Positions 34,870-46,379 of a stretch of DNA of 64,000 nt are shown one piece after another. The notes beneath the pieces are model-generated. The model did no database searches. It was not told the DNA's origin and worked only from the letters and a program-made list of their open reading frames with translations. The DNA is from Gonapodya prolifera JEL478 (Eukaryota; Monoblepharomycota; Monoblepharidomycetes; Monoblepharidales; Gonapodyaceae): the NCBI GenBank assembly GCA_001574975.1, contig KQ965776.1:186001-250000 (forward strand). The letters are read 5' to 3'. The position numbers were made by a program, and so were the translations under genes. The number at the start of each line of letters is the position of its first letter. Position 1 is the stretch's first letter.

Positions 34870-35640
34870 CATGCTCATCCGTCACGGTGGCGGAGACTCC
34901 GACTGGGTTGTCGAGCACGAAGATCGACCGGTTGCTTGAAATATTGAAGAAAATACAGGAAGATGACCCCGGAAGCAAAACCGTCGTGTTTTCCCACGTA
35001 AGACTATGAAACACATGTCATCTTGACCAAACAGTCACAGGATTTTGGTAGTTCACCTCGTTCCTCAACCTAGTGGAGAAAGGGTTGGAAAGGGAAGCCA
35101 TGACTTGGTATCGATATGACGGCTCGATGAAGCCAGAAGATCGAGAGGATGCGCTCAACAGTCTGGAACTCGATGATATCACTTTGTTTTTCTTGTCTCC
35201 CTTCGATCGGGTGGAGTGGGATTGAATCTGACATCTGCATCACGAGGTACGTGTCTATCAGTCAGAGTGTTGAAAGCACACACTCCGAGAAGTCAACACA
35301 TTGTGCGTTTACGGTTTAGTTATCATGCTCGACGTCTGGTGGAATCCTGCTCTTGAAGATCAAGCCATTGACAGAGTTCACCGAATTGGTCACTTGAAAG
35401 GCGTTAAAGTCTTTCGGCTTACGATGGCGAACTCTGTAGAATCGCGAATCTTAGCACTGCAGCGCCAAAAGAAAGCGCTTTCCCGTGGAGTGAAGAGAAG
35501 GGGCCGAAGGACAAATGGGGAGATTGTCGGAAGAGGAGCTCGCTCGACTCTTCGTGAGTAACTCAGGCCGCTGCATTGTGTTCGCGAAACCAATCTTGTC
35601 TCGCGTTTATGTGTAGGGTTAAGATGTCGTTCCAGGTGTT
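34870..35640 (+). pseudogene. C-terminal remnant of a SNF2-family helicase (Rad5/Rad16/Uls1 group)
   Basis: Only the last part of the second helicase lobe survives. 'SSTKIDRLLEILKKIQEDD' leads to 'SKTVVFSH'. After a likely intron come 'FTSFLNLVEKGLEREAM' and 'YRYDGSMKPEDREDALNSLE'. The frame then breaks near 35200, and motif V resumes in another frame as 'LRSGGVGLNLTSASR'. A further intron leads to '[20 protein letters not shown]', then '[14 protein letters not shown]' and '[19 protein letters not shown]'. A second frame change near 35505 precedes '[13 protein letters not shown]', which matches the usual helicase tail. The ATP-binding lobe, any RING finger and a start codon are absent upstream. 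Two frame breaks plus the missing N-terminal two-thirds point to a pseudogene of a host DNA-repair-type SWI/SNF ATPase. Confidence 0.78.
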
Positions 35641-35761
35641 TTGGGACCGGCACACAGATGTACAGAATTTATCTTTTTTTGTTTTCACACTTTCGAATGA
35701 CTAGTACAGCAAGGGACTATAGTAAAGAGACCTTTTGAACATTTCAAAACAATTATAACCA

Positions 35762-36453
35762 CTAAATGCGCACTGCAGCACCCCGCAAAGATAGATATTT
35801 CTGGACTTGATACAGCTGCAACCGGGATATCCACATGTAAAGGTCCGCTGAGTGGTACCGTAGGCCGGTTTTGGGGTCTGTGTACTGAAGGAACAAGGTC
35901 ATCGACGATGTTCCTTTGCGAGTCACTTCCGAACGTACCTTTGCTTCCAAACCCGTGATATCGCAGTATTTTCCAACCGGTAGAAGCGTTGGCGCACTCT
36001 GAATATTTGAATCTGAAGACCGGAAGTCCTCAGTGAGGTCTATGCAACAAGACCGATGAAACGGATTCACCTACATGTAACTGCATTTAAAGGAGCTGCA
36101 AGAAGCTTTTCAGCCGCGAGGATCTGTTTAAGATTTTTGAACTTTTTGGGTCCCTCGTAGTCAGGATTCTTGAATGGCTTTGACACACTGGCCAAGTCGA
36201 GGGGAGACACCGAACCCGGTTCGGGATCATTGACGACATCCTTTCCCTTCTTGATGATAACCTAATGAGCAATGCATAACTTGATTTGTGTTTTTGTGCA
36301 AACCTTCTTCTTCTGATGTCCATCGTCCTCGGATGATTGGGGCCGCTTAGCACCCCTTCGAAGTGAATGTGAGGGGAAAGAACCACAGAATACGCAAAGA
36401 AGAACGCCACTTGCATCCACCTTGTCGAGGACATTCACGTGAGAAAGATTCAC
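35762..36453 (-). CDS. IES6: INO80-complex subunit Ies6 (INO80C, YL1_C domain)
   Basis: Ies6 pairs with Arp5 in the INO80 chromatin remodeller. After a short lead (start ATG 36453), 'VSKPFKNPDYEGPKKFKNLK' and 'QILAAEKLLAAPLNAVT' match the conserved INO80C block. A phase-1 intron then joins to 'YSNIQSAPTLLPVGKYCDIT'. The YL1_C domain is completed by 'GLEAK' and 'YTDPKTGLRYHSADLY', ending 'QVQKYLSLRGAAVRI'. The segment 35885-35938 between these last two pieces is a 54-bp GTACGT...TTCAG intron whose length is a multiple of three and which has no stop codon; read through, it would add 18 residues to the domain. Four exons in all. It diverges from the SMP-START-GOLD gene across 157 bp. Confidence 0.9.
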
Positions 36454-36610
36454 TGTCCAAAGAGGCGCTAGCGCGCCGGGATGGCGAGAGATGGTCCAAA
36501 AGGTGTGAGAGCGGATAATTCTGTGGTCACACTGACGGCAGAGCTCGTAACGACAGCGAGCGACGAGCGATTAGAAGATCAGCGCAAAACCTGAACACAG
36601 TGGACTGCCA
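36454..36610. promoter_or_regulatory. Divergent promoter of IES6 and the SMP-START-GOLD gene
   Basis: This 157-bp gap separates opposing start codons at 36453 (minus) and 36611 (plus). No TATA-like element is obvious. It is inferred from layout. Confidence 0.45.
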
Positions 36611-39600
36611 ATGCTATGGCATGAAAATCTCTCCGCGACCGTCAGCAACCTATGGTGGCTTTTGCGCGGATTTTACCTGGGAGTTGCTGTCCTTCTAATC
36701 GTGGAGCTGCTTGTGTTTCGTCGGCTGTTTCAACCATCCGAGCGAATACGGGAAGAAACATTGGAGGAAACGGGGGTGAATCTCGATGAAGGAGACTACC
36801 CCGAAACCATCGTCAAGTTTCTTCGCGACGCATGTTCGCCTTCAGACATTGTTAAAGTTTCAAAGTGCGTTCCATCTATTGGACTAGCGATAGGAGACTA
36901 TTGACAAGTTTCTCTGAGTAGGGGGGAGGTTGATGCGACAGAGCGCGAGAGCTGCTCTTGGATCAATGTATGGATACACCGCTGGTTTCTGGAGTTGCGA
37001 CGATCTGCCCTCTTTCGAACTCGCATATGGTTCGTATATCATCTCTCCCATTCCCACTTAGAACTTTTGCGGAGCAATTTCCACCAATTTAGTCTGAAGC
37101 TACTCAAATTAATTGCGCCCAAACTGGAGACGTGGAGTTTATTGCAAGGATTGACCATAACAGAGTTTCGCTTCGGGGACAATGCGCCAGTTTTCCATAC
37201 GTAAGCGTTTAAACATTCGGATTTAATGGGCGATTCGTTTAATCATAGTGTTGGCAGGGCGAGAGTCAACAAAGCATTCTCGTCGCATTTGGAATGTGTC
37301 GTGGAGCTTCAATTTACATACAGTGGAGGAGCAAGTTTTGGCATTGAAGCACTCGTTCCCGGAGGTATTGCCATACCTGTAGTCGTAAAGATATTGGGAA
37401 TGAAGGGCCACGTTAGTTTCGCCATTCATTTGCCGTTTGTCCGTTACCTCACCTCTGGGCAGGCGTTGCTAAAAGTTCCTGGCAGAGATTCGATACATCA
37501 AGCACTCTCCTTCACACATGATACAGTTGCAGATTTTGACGTGCAATCCAGCCTGTTTCTTGGCGAAAGGGATATCCTGAAGAACGCAGTCACAAAGTTC
37601 TTGAAGCTCGCTGTACATCAAATATTCCGCGACTTTTGGTGAGAGCCAAGGATGGTGTGGGCATGCATCGTTTTGGTTGGATCGTGAAAGTTCATCGCTT
37701 TAGGATATATCCATCTTGGAGAGACCTAGAGTTGCCACTCATAAGCCGTAAACCACTTGAGTAAGTTCCAATACCCTCAGAAAATGTTGGCGACATTTTC
37801 TAACACGATTAAAGCCCGGAAAATTTTCCTCTCCTGATGGGGGTGCACAAAGAATTCCGCGATGGCAAGCAAATGGCGACTGTATGGTCGAGCGGCGAGT
37901 ATACCTCGCGTCCTTTCCCTCCTTTAGGGCTTGACATTGGATCAGCGGCACCAAAGCCAGAGCAGATTTCCAGGACTTCCATTCCTGATGTGCTGGAAGG
38001 CTGTACATTCTCTGTTGCAACTCAACTTGATCCTCAAGCATCCGTTATGGATTTGGAACAACGACTCACATATACCTGTGTACGCTTGGTGAAAGAGAAA
38101 AACTCGCCATCCCCAGAAGGCTGGCGGACATTCCGGGAAAAGGATGGAATCTTGGTGGAGAAAAAACGAGTTCAGGTGCCACCAGCTCGAGGGCAAAGAT
38201 CGGCGCTTGTGGGCATTTCAGAGTTTACAAGAGCGCATTTTGTATCGCGGGTTGCACCGTCAGATCTGTTTAAGATTTTGCGCCAGTCAGAGCATTTGCA
38301 GGCACGATACCAACCCGACATGAGTGTGGTAAGTTCACCATAAGACAATATTTGGACCCTATCGTTGTCTGACTAAGAGTTCTCTGCAAGACGTCAATCG
38401 AGCGACATTCATTCGCCCCAACGCAAAGAGTTCAAACTGTCACATTCTTGGAAAAGAGAAAAGGTTCTCAGCCCAAATCGGTCACAGTACTGGAGATTGC
38501 TGGACGAGTGACCACGAACGCGTCGTTAGCGCCATTAGAAGAAACTACGGGGTCGGTTCCCCAAAATTACGTCATTGTGTGCAGGTTAGTTCGCGTTGAA
38601 TGATTTGGGTTCCTTCCTTTATTTCATAAAAGTAGCTAGGTCTGTTGGATGGAAAAGGCATGATGAGGCGGCTTCAGTGGTTGCAAATGACTACAGCAAC
38701 GAGGTAGAACCATCTCCACTCCCCTCTGTTTCAGATAAACTGTTCCCGGAAAGTCTGGAGCGCGAACTGTCCATGTCATCTGATGAAGAATCGCTTGATG
38801 ATGATGAGTTTGAGAATGACAACCGACCCGCAGTGCTGCCCTCAGATAATCTGACTTCGAACCAAATGCAGATGGATGCTATCTCCGCGTCAATAGAATC
38901 ACTGAAGCTGGACTCAGCTTCGACAATTGATGGTTCGCTTCCGTTAAGCACTGCAATGTCCTCGCCCTCGCCTTTTATGTCGCAAAGCACTCCCTCGACT
39001 TCATCAATCGGCTCTTCTGAGTCTCTTTCAGAAACTGGGTCTATTAGAGGACGTCTCGGTTTGAGAGGTACTCCTTCGATGTATACAGCTCCTCCAGCAG
39101 TGCATATGATGGGTTACTATTTGGAGTCGCTGCCAAACGATCCGAACGCCACGAGCGTGACATGCATTTCACAGTTCTCAAGTAAGGCACTCGCAAAAGC
39201 AGAAGTAACTTTGGAGTCATCGAAGTGAGTCAATATCCCTTTCCAATGCAGAATGACAACTACCTATCTTTCCTTCCTCCTGTGTTTTATAAGAGCTCTA
39301 CGTGATTTTCTACATACACTTGACAGCTTTTTGAAAAGAGAAGGGCAACCGGGTGACTCTGCCAAAGGGACAACGGGAAACCTCGAGTCCGACGCACGAT
39401 CAGGGAATGTTGATGGACTTAGAGCAGGAATTGGCTGGACCAAGCAAAAACTAATGTCGTCGCGGACCGCGAGCTGGTTGTACGGACGTCGTCAGGATCC
39501 TGGCGCAACAATTCCGTCCCCATCACCATCGTCCTCCGTTTACTCCGCTCCCGACACTTATTCGGAAAAGTTTCTTTCATGGAGGCAGAGCGCCAACTTT

Positions 39601-40484
39601 GACTTTGTTGTGGAAAGTGATGATGCAATTATGTTCGATTTGGAGTGTGAGTTCCATCACTTATCGAGGAAGCCACCCATTTTGAATATATCCCACACAG
39701 GCAATCTCAAGTCGGGCGAAGGAGGTGAGACACTGCCGAGCGACCAAGTCATTCGCGAGCAATTTTACATCCGCTGTGATAGTTTTGTGTCAGATTGTGG
39801 TGCTTCCTCGGACTCAATCACCACCGTGGAGCCTCCTGGCAGCCACCAATGATGGCTTAAAAACAATCTTTCCCAATATCGCTATTTGCGGATCTGAATC
39901 ACCTACCAGAGTGCAAATCCCTTTGCGAAATCTTTCGGGGTCCCTACTTGCAATTTGCTTTGAAAATTCCTTTGCCGGAAAACGGGTCCCGAAATCCGTG
40001 TACCATCGTTGCAATATGTCTCTTTCTACTTCGACCAGACAATTCGTGGAAACAACCGTATTCTTGGCTGCGAAATCTACTTGGCATATTCCAATGGTTC
40101 AGCAAGGGGGACAGGAGAAAGAAGGACCCAAACTATCCTGGAGCTTTTCCACAGGTAAGGTGCTTCTATTTCTGACAGTGTTACCTTCCGAGAAATGCTT
40201 GTTTTGCAGGTGGCCTCGATGTAATTTTTGGTGTTCTGTACACACCAGCGCCTTCCGCCACACCTTCCTCGCAGCCACTGCAGCTGGCTGACCCTTCTGT
40301 AAGGCCGAGTTCAAATGGTCATGTTTTGCAACTCATACCAATGGTGAAGGCAAATGCAATTAAGGAACGAGTGGTGACAGGGAACGTTGATGCCAGCAAC
40401 CCCGGAGTATATAGCGTTTGCTTTAGCAACGTGAATAGTGTAATTACCGGACGTTACATTAGTGTTAGAGTGACGCTTGAATGA
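36611..40484 (+). CDS. ER-anchored SMP-START-GOLD lipid-transfer protein
   Basis: One gene appears to encode four modules. First is an N-terminal membrane helix ('FYLGVAVLLIVELLVFRRLF'). Second is an SMP domain: 'ESCSWINVWIHRWFLELRRS', 'LTITEFRFGDNAPVFHT', 'ECVVELQFTYSGGASFGIEA', 'DFDVQSSLFLGERDILK', ending 'YPSWRDLELPL', as in tubular ER-contact-site lipid carriers. Third is a START-like domain from about 38040: 'PEGWRTFREKDGILVEKKRV', 'FTRAHFVSRVAPSDLFKILR', 'TSIERHSFAPTQRVQTVTFL', 'VGWKRHDEA', then after an acidic Ser-rich insert of about 130 residues 'MMGYYLESLPNDP' and 'ATSVTCISQFS'. Fourth, a C-terminal GOLD-like beta-sandwich: 'LSWSFSTGGLDVIFGVLY' and 'NPGVYSVCFSNVNSVITGRY'. Introns near 36866, 37203, 37642, 37759, 38330, 38585, 39225 and 40155 keep frame across these joins. 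About 39800-40000 is not resolved. The predicted role is lipid transfer at ER contact sites. Confidence 0.72.
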
Positions 40485-40578
40485 TGATTGTTCGCTCCGA
40501 TCTGCCGACGATCGTTTTGGGATATGTCTGAATTCATGTTTTGCAACATATAGTGCCAGCCTATCGCAGCACGCGGGC

Positions 40579-43500
40579 ATGGACGAGTTTGATCCCTCTG
40601 TTTTCGTGCCTCTCGAAAGAAATCCGGCATCGATCCCCCCTCCTCCTCGTGCACCTGACGCACCACCGTTATACATAACATCTCTCGATGAATACCACAC
40701 TCTGTGGAAAGAAAGGTTGGTGTATTTGCATCCAGCATACTCAAGGGATATGAAAATGTAACGACGTCGGTGTTCACAGCGTCAATCGTCCTGAAAAGTT
40801 TTGGGGTGATGTGAGGGCACGTAATGTTCAAACCTGATACACTGCGAGTCACCAATCTCCACTCTCAGATTGCCAGAAGCGAATTGACATGGTTTAGAGG
40901 TAAGGGAAGCCCTCCAACAATAACCTTCTGTGCAATGAAACATTACACTCGTGCATTTGCATTTAGAGTTTACGACTGTGTGCTTCGGGTACGTCAATGA
41001 ATTGCCGCAGCCTGTCTATCGTTTCAATGGACTTAACATTCGCTCCTTGTGCTGCCCCCACAAGTGGTTTGTAAGTCTACATGGACTCCTTTCATCTGGT
41101 CAGATAAATTGCCAACAATGTCAAACACAGTCGCGATGGGGATATTGCTTGGTTTCCTGATGGCTTTATGAATATCGCTTATAATTGTGTTGACCGACAC
41201 GCCGCCAAAACGCCAACGAAGGTGAGCTTGGAATGCTTTCCAAATGAAGTAAAAGAGTCGTTTTAACGCACCTCCCGTTTCAGACTGCACTTATTTGGGA
41301 GAGGTAAGAGCAGGAAAGCTGCCCTACAAAATTGATCATGAATATTTGTCTGTCAAGTGATGAGCCAGGACAGCATATCCACATTTCGTACGGAGAACTT
41401 CTCAAGCAGGTCTGTCTCGTGGCAAATGTTCTCAAGTCGTTCGGCGTCCGCAAAGGGGATGTTGTAGCAATTTACTTGCCCATGGTGCCAGAACTGGTGT
41501 ACGCAATGCTGGCATGCGCCAGGATTGGCGCAATTCACAGGTTCGGCAAAATCACCCTTCGATTTGGGGTCAACTCGCTAATCCCTGACGATTCTTTCGG
41601 CGGTGGCGGGCGGCACTCTGTGAACCTTGAAACATGAATAGCGTTGTTTTTGCTGGGTTTTCGGCGGAAGCTCTTCGTGAGAGAATCAATGATGCTAAAT
41701 GCAGGGTTGTCATAACTGCTGGTAGGTCAAGATTCGGATCGAGAACCGAGGTTTGAGTCGTTCATCATTCATATGATGTTGCAGATCAGGGCCGACGGGG
41801 TGGGAAAACAATACACACGAAACGCCTTGTTGACGAAGGCGAGTACTTCATGTGTCTTACGAGCGTGGCAAGACGAAATTCTGACATGCTATGTGTTCTT
41901 CAGCACTGCTTGAATGTCGCTCCGTGGAGAAAGTCATTGTTTTTCAGCGAACCGGAGAGTTCAGCATCCCTTTTCATCCAACCCGGGATGCATGGTGGCA
42001 TGAGGAAATTTCCAAACAGCGACCTTATTGCCCCTGCGAGTGGCTTTCCGCAGAGGATCCTTTGTTCTTGCGTGAGAGTTTACTGCGGAACGTGCAACCG
42101 GTTTAAAGCTTACATTTTCCTTGCAACATGTTCAAAGTTTACACGAGTGGGAGGTGCGTGCCGTAGCGGTCTCCAAGAATGTCGACAATTCTAACTGTAA
42201 CTTGCTAGTACGGGTGCCCCCAAAGGACTTCTGCACACTTCAGCTGGATATCTGTTGTGTTGCATGATGACTTCGAAATATGTCTTTGACTATCACCCTG
42301 AATCTGATGTGCTCGGATGCATGGTCGACCTTGGATGGATTACAGGCGCTTCATACATAGTTTATGGTGAGAACGTCAATTGAATTTCCCAGAGTTGGAG
42401 TTATATCTATTACATGCCAGGGCCGTTGGGACTTGGTGGCACAAGTCTTATATTTGAGTCAGTACCAACATATCCTTCACCGTCACGATATTGGCAGGTC
42501 TGTTGGAGAGCCGTGTTTTATCAATCACATTTATTTAAGATTCCGATGATTCCAAAGATCGTCCAATCACACCACATTTCTCATTTTCTTGTCGCACCTA
42601 CCACAATACGAGCCTTGCGACGTCTCGGTGATCAGCACGTCGAACCGTTTGACTTGAGCTCGTTACGCGTGATTGGGACCACTGGGGAACCCATCGGGCC
42701 CGATGCCTGGGGATGGCTGAACAAGAAGATCGGGAAAGAGAGATGTTCGGTGCTGTGAGTTTTCTTTCAGGTGAACTTTGGTTACCCACGTTCCTGACAG
42801 TGCACCAGAGATGCATATTGGCAGACAGAGTCGGTGAGTGCTGTACTTTACATTTCATTTTGTGATAATATTAACCGTATCACCTGCGACCGGTAGGGGT
42901 GAGTTATGAGAGATTTCGCATCCCTACCTCTTGTCACACAACATGTCCAACTCAGAGCAATTATGATCGCTCCGTTGGCTTTTCTTACTCCCACAAAACC
43001 TGGCTCTGCGACACTTCCCTTTTTTGGTATCGATCCTGCAGGTGCGTGTTTACTCATTCCTCCGACCAAGAACACCTTGTAAACAGTGTGTCAGTTATTG
43101 AACCCAGTAGCGGTAAGGAGCTAAAAGGAAACAGCGTGACAGGAGTCCTCGCGATTAAATCACCTTGGCCGTCCATTGCCCGGACTTGTGAGTGGTTTTT
43201 GTATTGAGGGGTCTTTTGGTGAAACTGATCACCCCTCACAGTGTATTCAAACCATTCGCGGTATATCTCCACGTACATGAGAACGTTTACAGGATGCTAC
43301 TTTACGGGGGATGGTGTCACAAGAGACTCGGACGGATATTATTGGATAAGAGGTCGACTGGACGGTGCGTCAATTTTTTTTTGGCGGTTCCGTTATTTCC
43401 AAATCAATTTCGCATTTCAAGATGTAATCAACGTGTCTGGTCACCGTCTGTCAACTCAGGAGGTCGAATCGGCATTGCTCATGTTTCCGTTGTGCGCCGA

Positions 43501-44210
43501 GGCGGCAGTTGTGGGCGTACCAGGTAACTAAATTCAACTACTGTGATCACTGTTTATCTCAGTGCATTTTTTTACAGATGAGGTCACTGGGCAGGCAGTA
43601 TTTTGCTTCGTAACTCTGCGGGAGCAACCAAATGCCCCGGTCTCTGCTCTGACGTCCCGTGACTTGCTGGAGAACAACAGAACCGGCGCTTCGAGTGATA
43701 CTCTCCTTTCGCGAAGAATAATTCAGGCGCTGAGCCATCAGGGTAATTGGCGATGTTTGCACCGGGGCAGTGGCCTCTTCTCACACTCATGAATCCACAG
43801 TGAAAACGGCAATTGGTCCGTTTGCAACCCCGAAGGTGAGCTCTTCAGTTCCTTGTACTCGATCTATGACGGCCCGTGACTTCTTGTTGCAATTGATAGA
43901 GGATTGTGATTGTGCCCGAAGTGAGTGTGGTGCTAGTATTCGCTCGTGCGGTTCATTTTAAACGAATGATCTCGATATTCAGCTTCCCAAAACACGGAGT
44001 GGTAAAATTCTGCGCCGATTGTTACGAATCATCGCAAGTGGGCAGGTCAAGACGTCTTTGGACGCGGATGTGTCAAAACTGGGTGACGTCTCTACCTTGT
44101 CTGACACGAGGTGCTGCTCTTTTCCCTCATTGCTTTACTGGTTACTGACTGGTCCCTTCTCCAGTATTCTTCCTATACTGATCTCTCGGGTTCATGACAA
44201 AGCATTTTGA
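40579..44210 (+). CDS. ACS1: Acetyl-CoA synthetase (AMP-forming)
   Basis: This enzyme activates acetate to acetyl-CoA through an acetyl-adenylate. The start at 40579 gives [16 protein letters not shown], with '[11 protein letters not shown]' following. Adenylate-forming motifs appear in order: '[18 protein letters not shown]', '[19 protein letters not shown]', '[20 protein letters not shown]', the P-loop '[16 protein letters not shown]', '[18 protein letters not shown]', '[17 protein letters not shown]', 'AYWQTESG', '[20 protein letters not shown]', '[19 protein letters not shown]', and the A10 lysine motif '[13 protein letters not shown]'. The Trp that restricts the acyl pocket to acetate is kept in YWQTE, whose usual form is WWQTE. 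Ten or more short introns interrupt the gene. The final join gives '[13 protein letters not shown]' and a stop at 44208-44210. No peroxisomal or mitochondrial signal is evident, so a cytosolic/nuclear form is likely. It starts 94 bp after the SMP-START-GOLD stop. Confidence 0.92.
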
Positions 44211-44392
44211 TTCTGGTCAATGGTGTCTGCCCCCTTTGCCTGGCAGCTGATATTGGCGTCTTTGAAAGGAGGAAAAAGATTGTAACTATAACTTCATATG
44301 ATTTTTTGTAAATGAAAGACAATGGTGTCTGGGTCAGTGGGTGTGGTCATCAAGAACCAATTTTATCCTTTCAAGTGTTACGACCTCGATCA

Positions 44393-45204
44393 ATGCCACC
44401 AAGCAAAGTGAAATCGAAGAAAACGGCAAAAGGCCCACCGGGCTTCTCGCCATCACTGTCACGGAGGGTCCAGCGGCAGCGCAAGCATGGCGATCGCGCA
44501 CCAGGAGGGAACGAATTGGGGTCCAAGGACATTCCGCGCGCGTTCGCCCGACTCAAGAGCTTCATGGCACCCGGCAGCAAGTTTGTCAGTGGGCGAGACG
44601 ACGGCCCTGCTGACGAGGGGCGAAAGAAGAAGCGGGATAGGTCGAGAGGTGCCGATTCACGGGATGGCGACGGCGACGGCGACGGCAACGGCAATGGCGA
44701 TGCAGGTGAAGGCAACGCGAGGAAACGACGGAGGGAGGACAACCCGCGGGGCCAGAAGGAAGAGCTCAGGCACGTCAAGCATTTGAATCTTGTTAAGGCT
44801 GGTGCCAGTTTCTCCTTTGTCCCCGTAGGACCCCCTCCAACGCGTCCAAAAGCACCACTGAGAAGAACCAGCAACGCCAGCCCGTCGCTGACCGTCCCGA
44901 GAAGCGTCCTCGTCACGGCGCAGACGGCGACAGCCGTGCCATTGAAGCGATTCCCTTTGGCGAGGTGGTGCTGGCGCCTCCCATCCTGCCGTCCCTGCGC
45001 AAGTTGAAGAAAGCTGCCAACACCAACTCGCGTAAAACGCTCGCCGAGTCGCTTTTGACTTCCGCGAGCTCGGTCCTGCCCGCAAAGAATCGCAACACGG
45101 CCGCGCACGCGAGAGTGGAGCAGGCGAGGGCGGAGGCTGTGGAGGCGTATCGGTTGTTGAGGAAGAAGAAGGAGGAGATGAGAGGCGCGGGGGGTCAGGG
45201 GTGA
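44393..45204 (+). CDS. Basic nucleolar-type protein, CCDC137-like
   Basis: The N-terminal frame from ATG 44393 (MPPSKVKSKKTAKGPPGF) is Lys/Arg-rich with 'RAFARLKSF' and an Asp-Gly repeat ('RDGDGDGDGNGNGDAGEG'). The C-terminal part, in another frame, has 'EAIPFGEVVLAPPILPSLRK', a conserved block of CCDC137/RaRF-like proteins, then a coiled-coil 'ARVEQARAEAVEAYRLLRKK' and a stop at 45204. The two frames must be joined between about 44800 and 44850. GT and AG dinucleotides are present, but no intron of normal length restores the frame convincingly, so a small intron or a sequencing or real frameshift remains possible. The likely role is a nuclear RNA- or ribosome-biogenesis factor. It converges on the Rxt2-like gene, with 152 bp between stops. 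Confidence 0.6.
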
Positions 45205-45356
45205 TAATAGTGGGGTGATTTGGTGGAGGTGGATTAGCTTTGCGCCGAGTGACTCTGGTGGTCGGCGCTCCGCTTCGGCGACACATCATTTTTGCGTAGA
45301 TGAACGAGGAAGCACAATGCATATATTTACAAGAAACAAAAAAATTGAACCATGTC

Positions 45357-46379
45357 CTATATTCGTCTATGCACCTGCTTGGTGCTCGACGCAGTCTGTC
45401 CATTGTTGTTGGAATGGCCGCCGACGTGTCGGCGCCGTGGTTCGGGGAAGGGACACAGAACGCGCGCCACGTCCTTCTTTCGTTCGTGCGCTTGCAGGAT
45501 GTGGTCTCGGGTGGCGGAGATGCGGTGGAGGAAGGCGCGCGAGTTGTTCAAGTGTTCCTATGATACAGTGGGTCAAGAGGCCGCTCTGAAACAAAAACGT
45601 GTGGTGTAACATGACACCCACCAGAAGCAGCTCCGTGACGTTGGCTACGAGCTCGCGTGGTACGCCCTCGAAGAGTCCGGTGCTGTCTCCGTCCACCTCC
45701 ATGTCTGTGCCCCCGAAATCGGCCTCGTCCTGCAAAATGTCGGCCAATCTGGCCACCTCGACGACCCGCCCATGCTCCTCCTCGATCATGTCCATGGCCG
45801 CGTCGGCCAGAACGCGAAGAGTACGATCCCGGAGCGCGGCGACGACGGCGGGATGCGACTTGACTTCTTCGGGGCTCTCGGGCACGGACCACGTCTCTTC
45901 AAAGTCGATCTCGGCGTAGGGGTCCGAGTCGTCAAAGGGGTGTCCGTCGCCTCGAGACCGGCGACCGACGAGGGCCCTTCGGCGTTTGTCCACGGTGCGG
46001 TACTTTGAGAGATTGCATGTGAGCATTCAGCGTTTTTCGAAAAAGAGTGGGTGAGCCGATTCCAGAGAGTCAGTCAGGCGATTTCCAGATTTGTCCGGTT
46101 GTCGACGTTCCAAGCATATTTGACCAAGGTGTGAGATAACCCAATTCGGAACGCAACCCCCGCGTTTCGGATCCACCCCGCATGCAACTGCGACATGGCC
46201 AAGCATCGGCGTGCGCTCACCTCGAGTGTCTGGTCCAGCTTGCTCGTCCACAGGACCGGTTTGTCGAGTGGTTGGTTCGTCTCCATGCAGGAGGGCTTGA
46301 GCTTGTTGCCGCGGTTAAACGGTCTGTAGGCGCGCACGCCAAAGTCGTCGTGGTCCGAATCTGAGTCGACCGGGATCAT
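45357..46379 (-). CDS. RXT2: Rxt2-like subunit of the Rpd3L histone deacetylase complex
   Basis: The chain starts MIPVDSDSDHDDFG and runs into 'AYRPFNRGNKLKPSCMET', matching the Rxt2 N-terminal NRGxKLK block. A second exon has 'FDDSDPYAEIDFEETWSVPE' and 'SHPAVVAALRDRTLRVLADA', the PYAxIxLEDxLxP...HPA region of the family, followed by a helix 'AMDMIEEEHGRVVEVARLAD'. After an intron (GTGGGT...CATAG, near 45560-45620) the end reads 'NNSRAFLHRISATRDHILQA' and 'HERKKDVARVL', again as in Rxt2. The stop is at 45357. The family is known in fungal Sin3/Rpd3 large complexes. The call rests on these blocks and their order; overall conservation is low. Confidence 0.65.
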
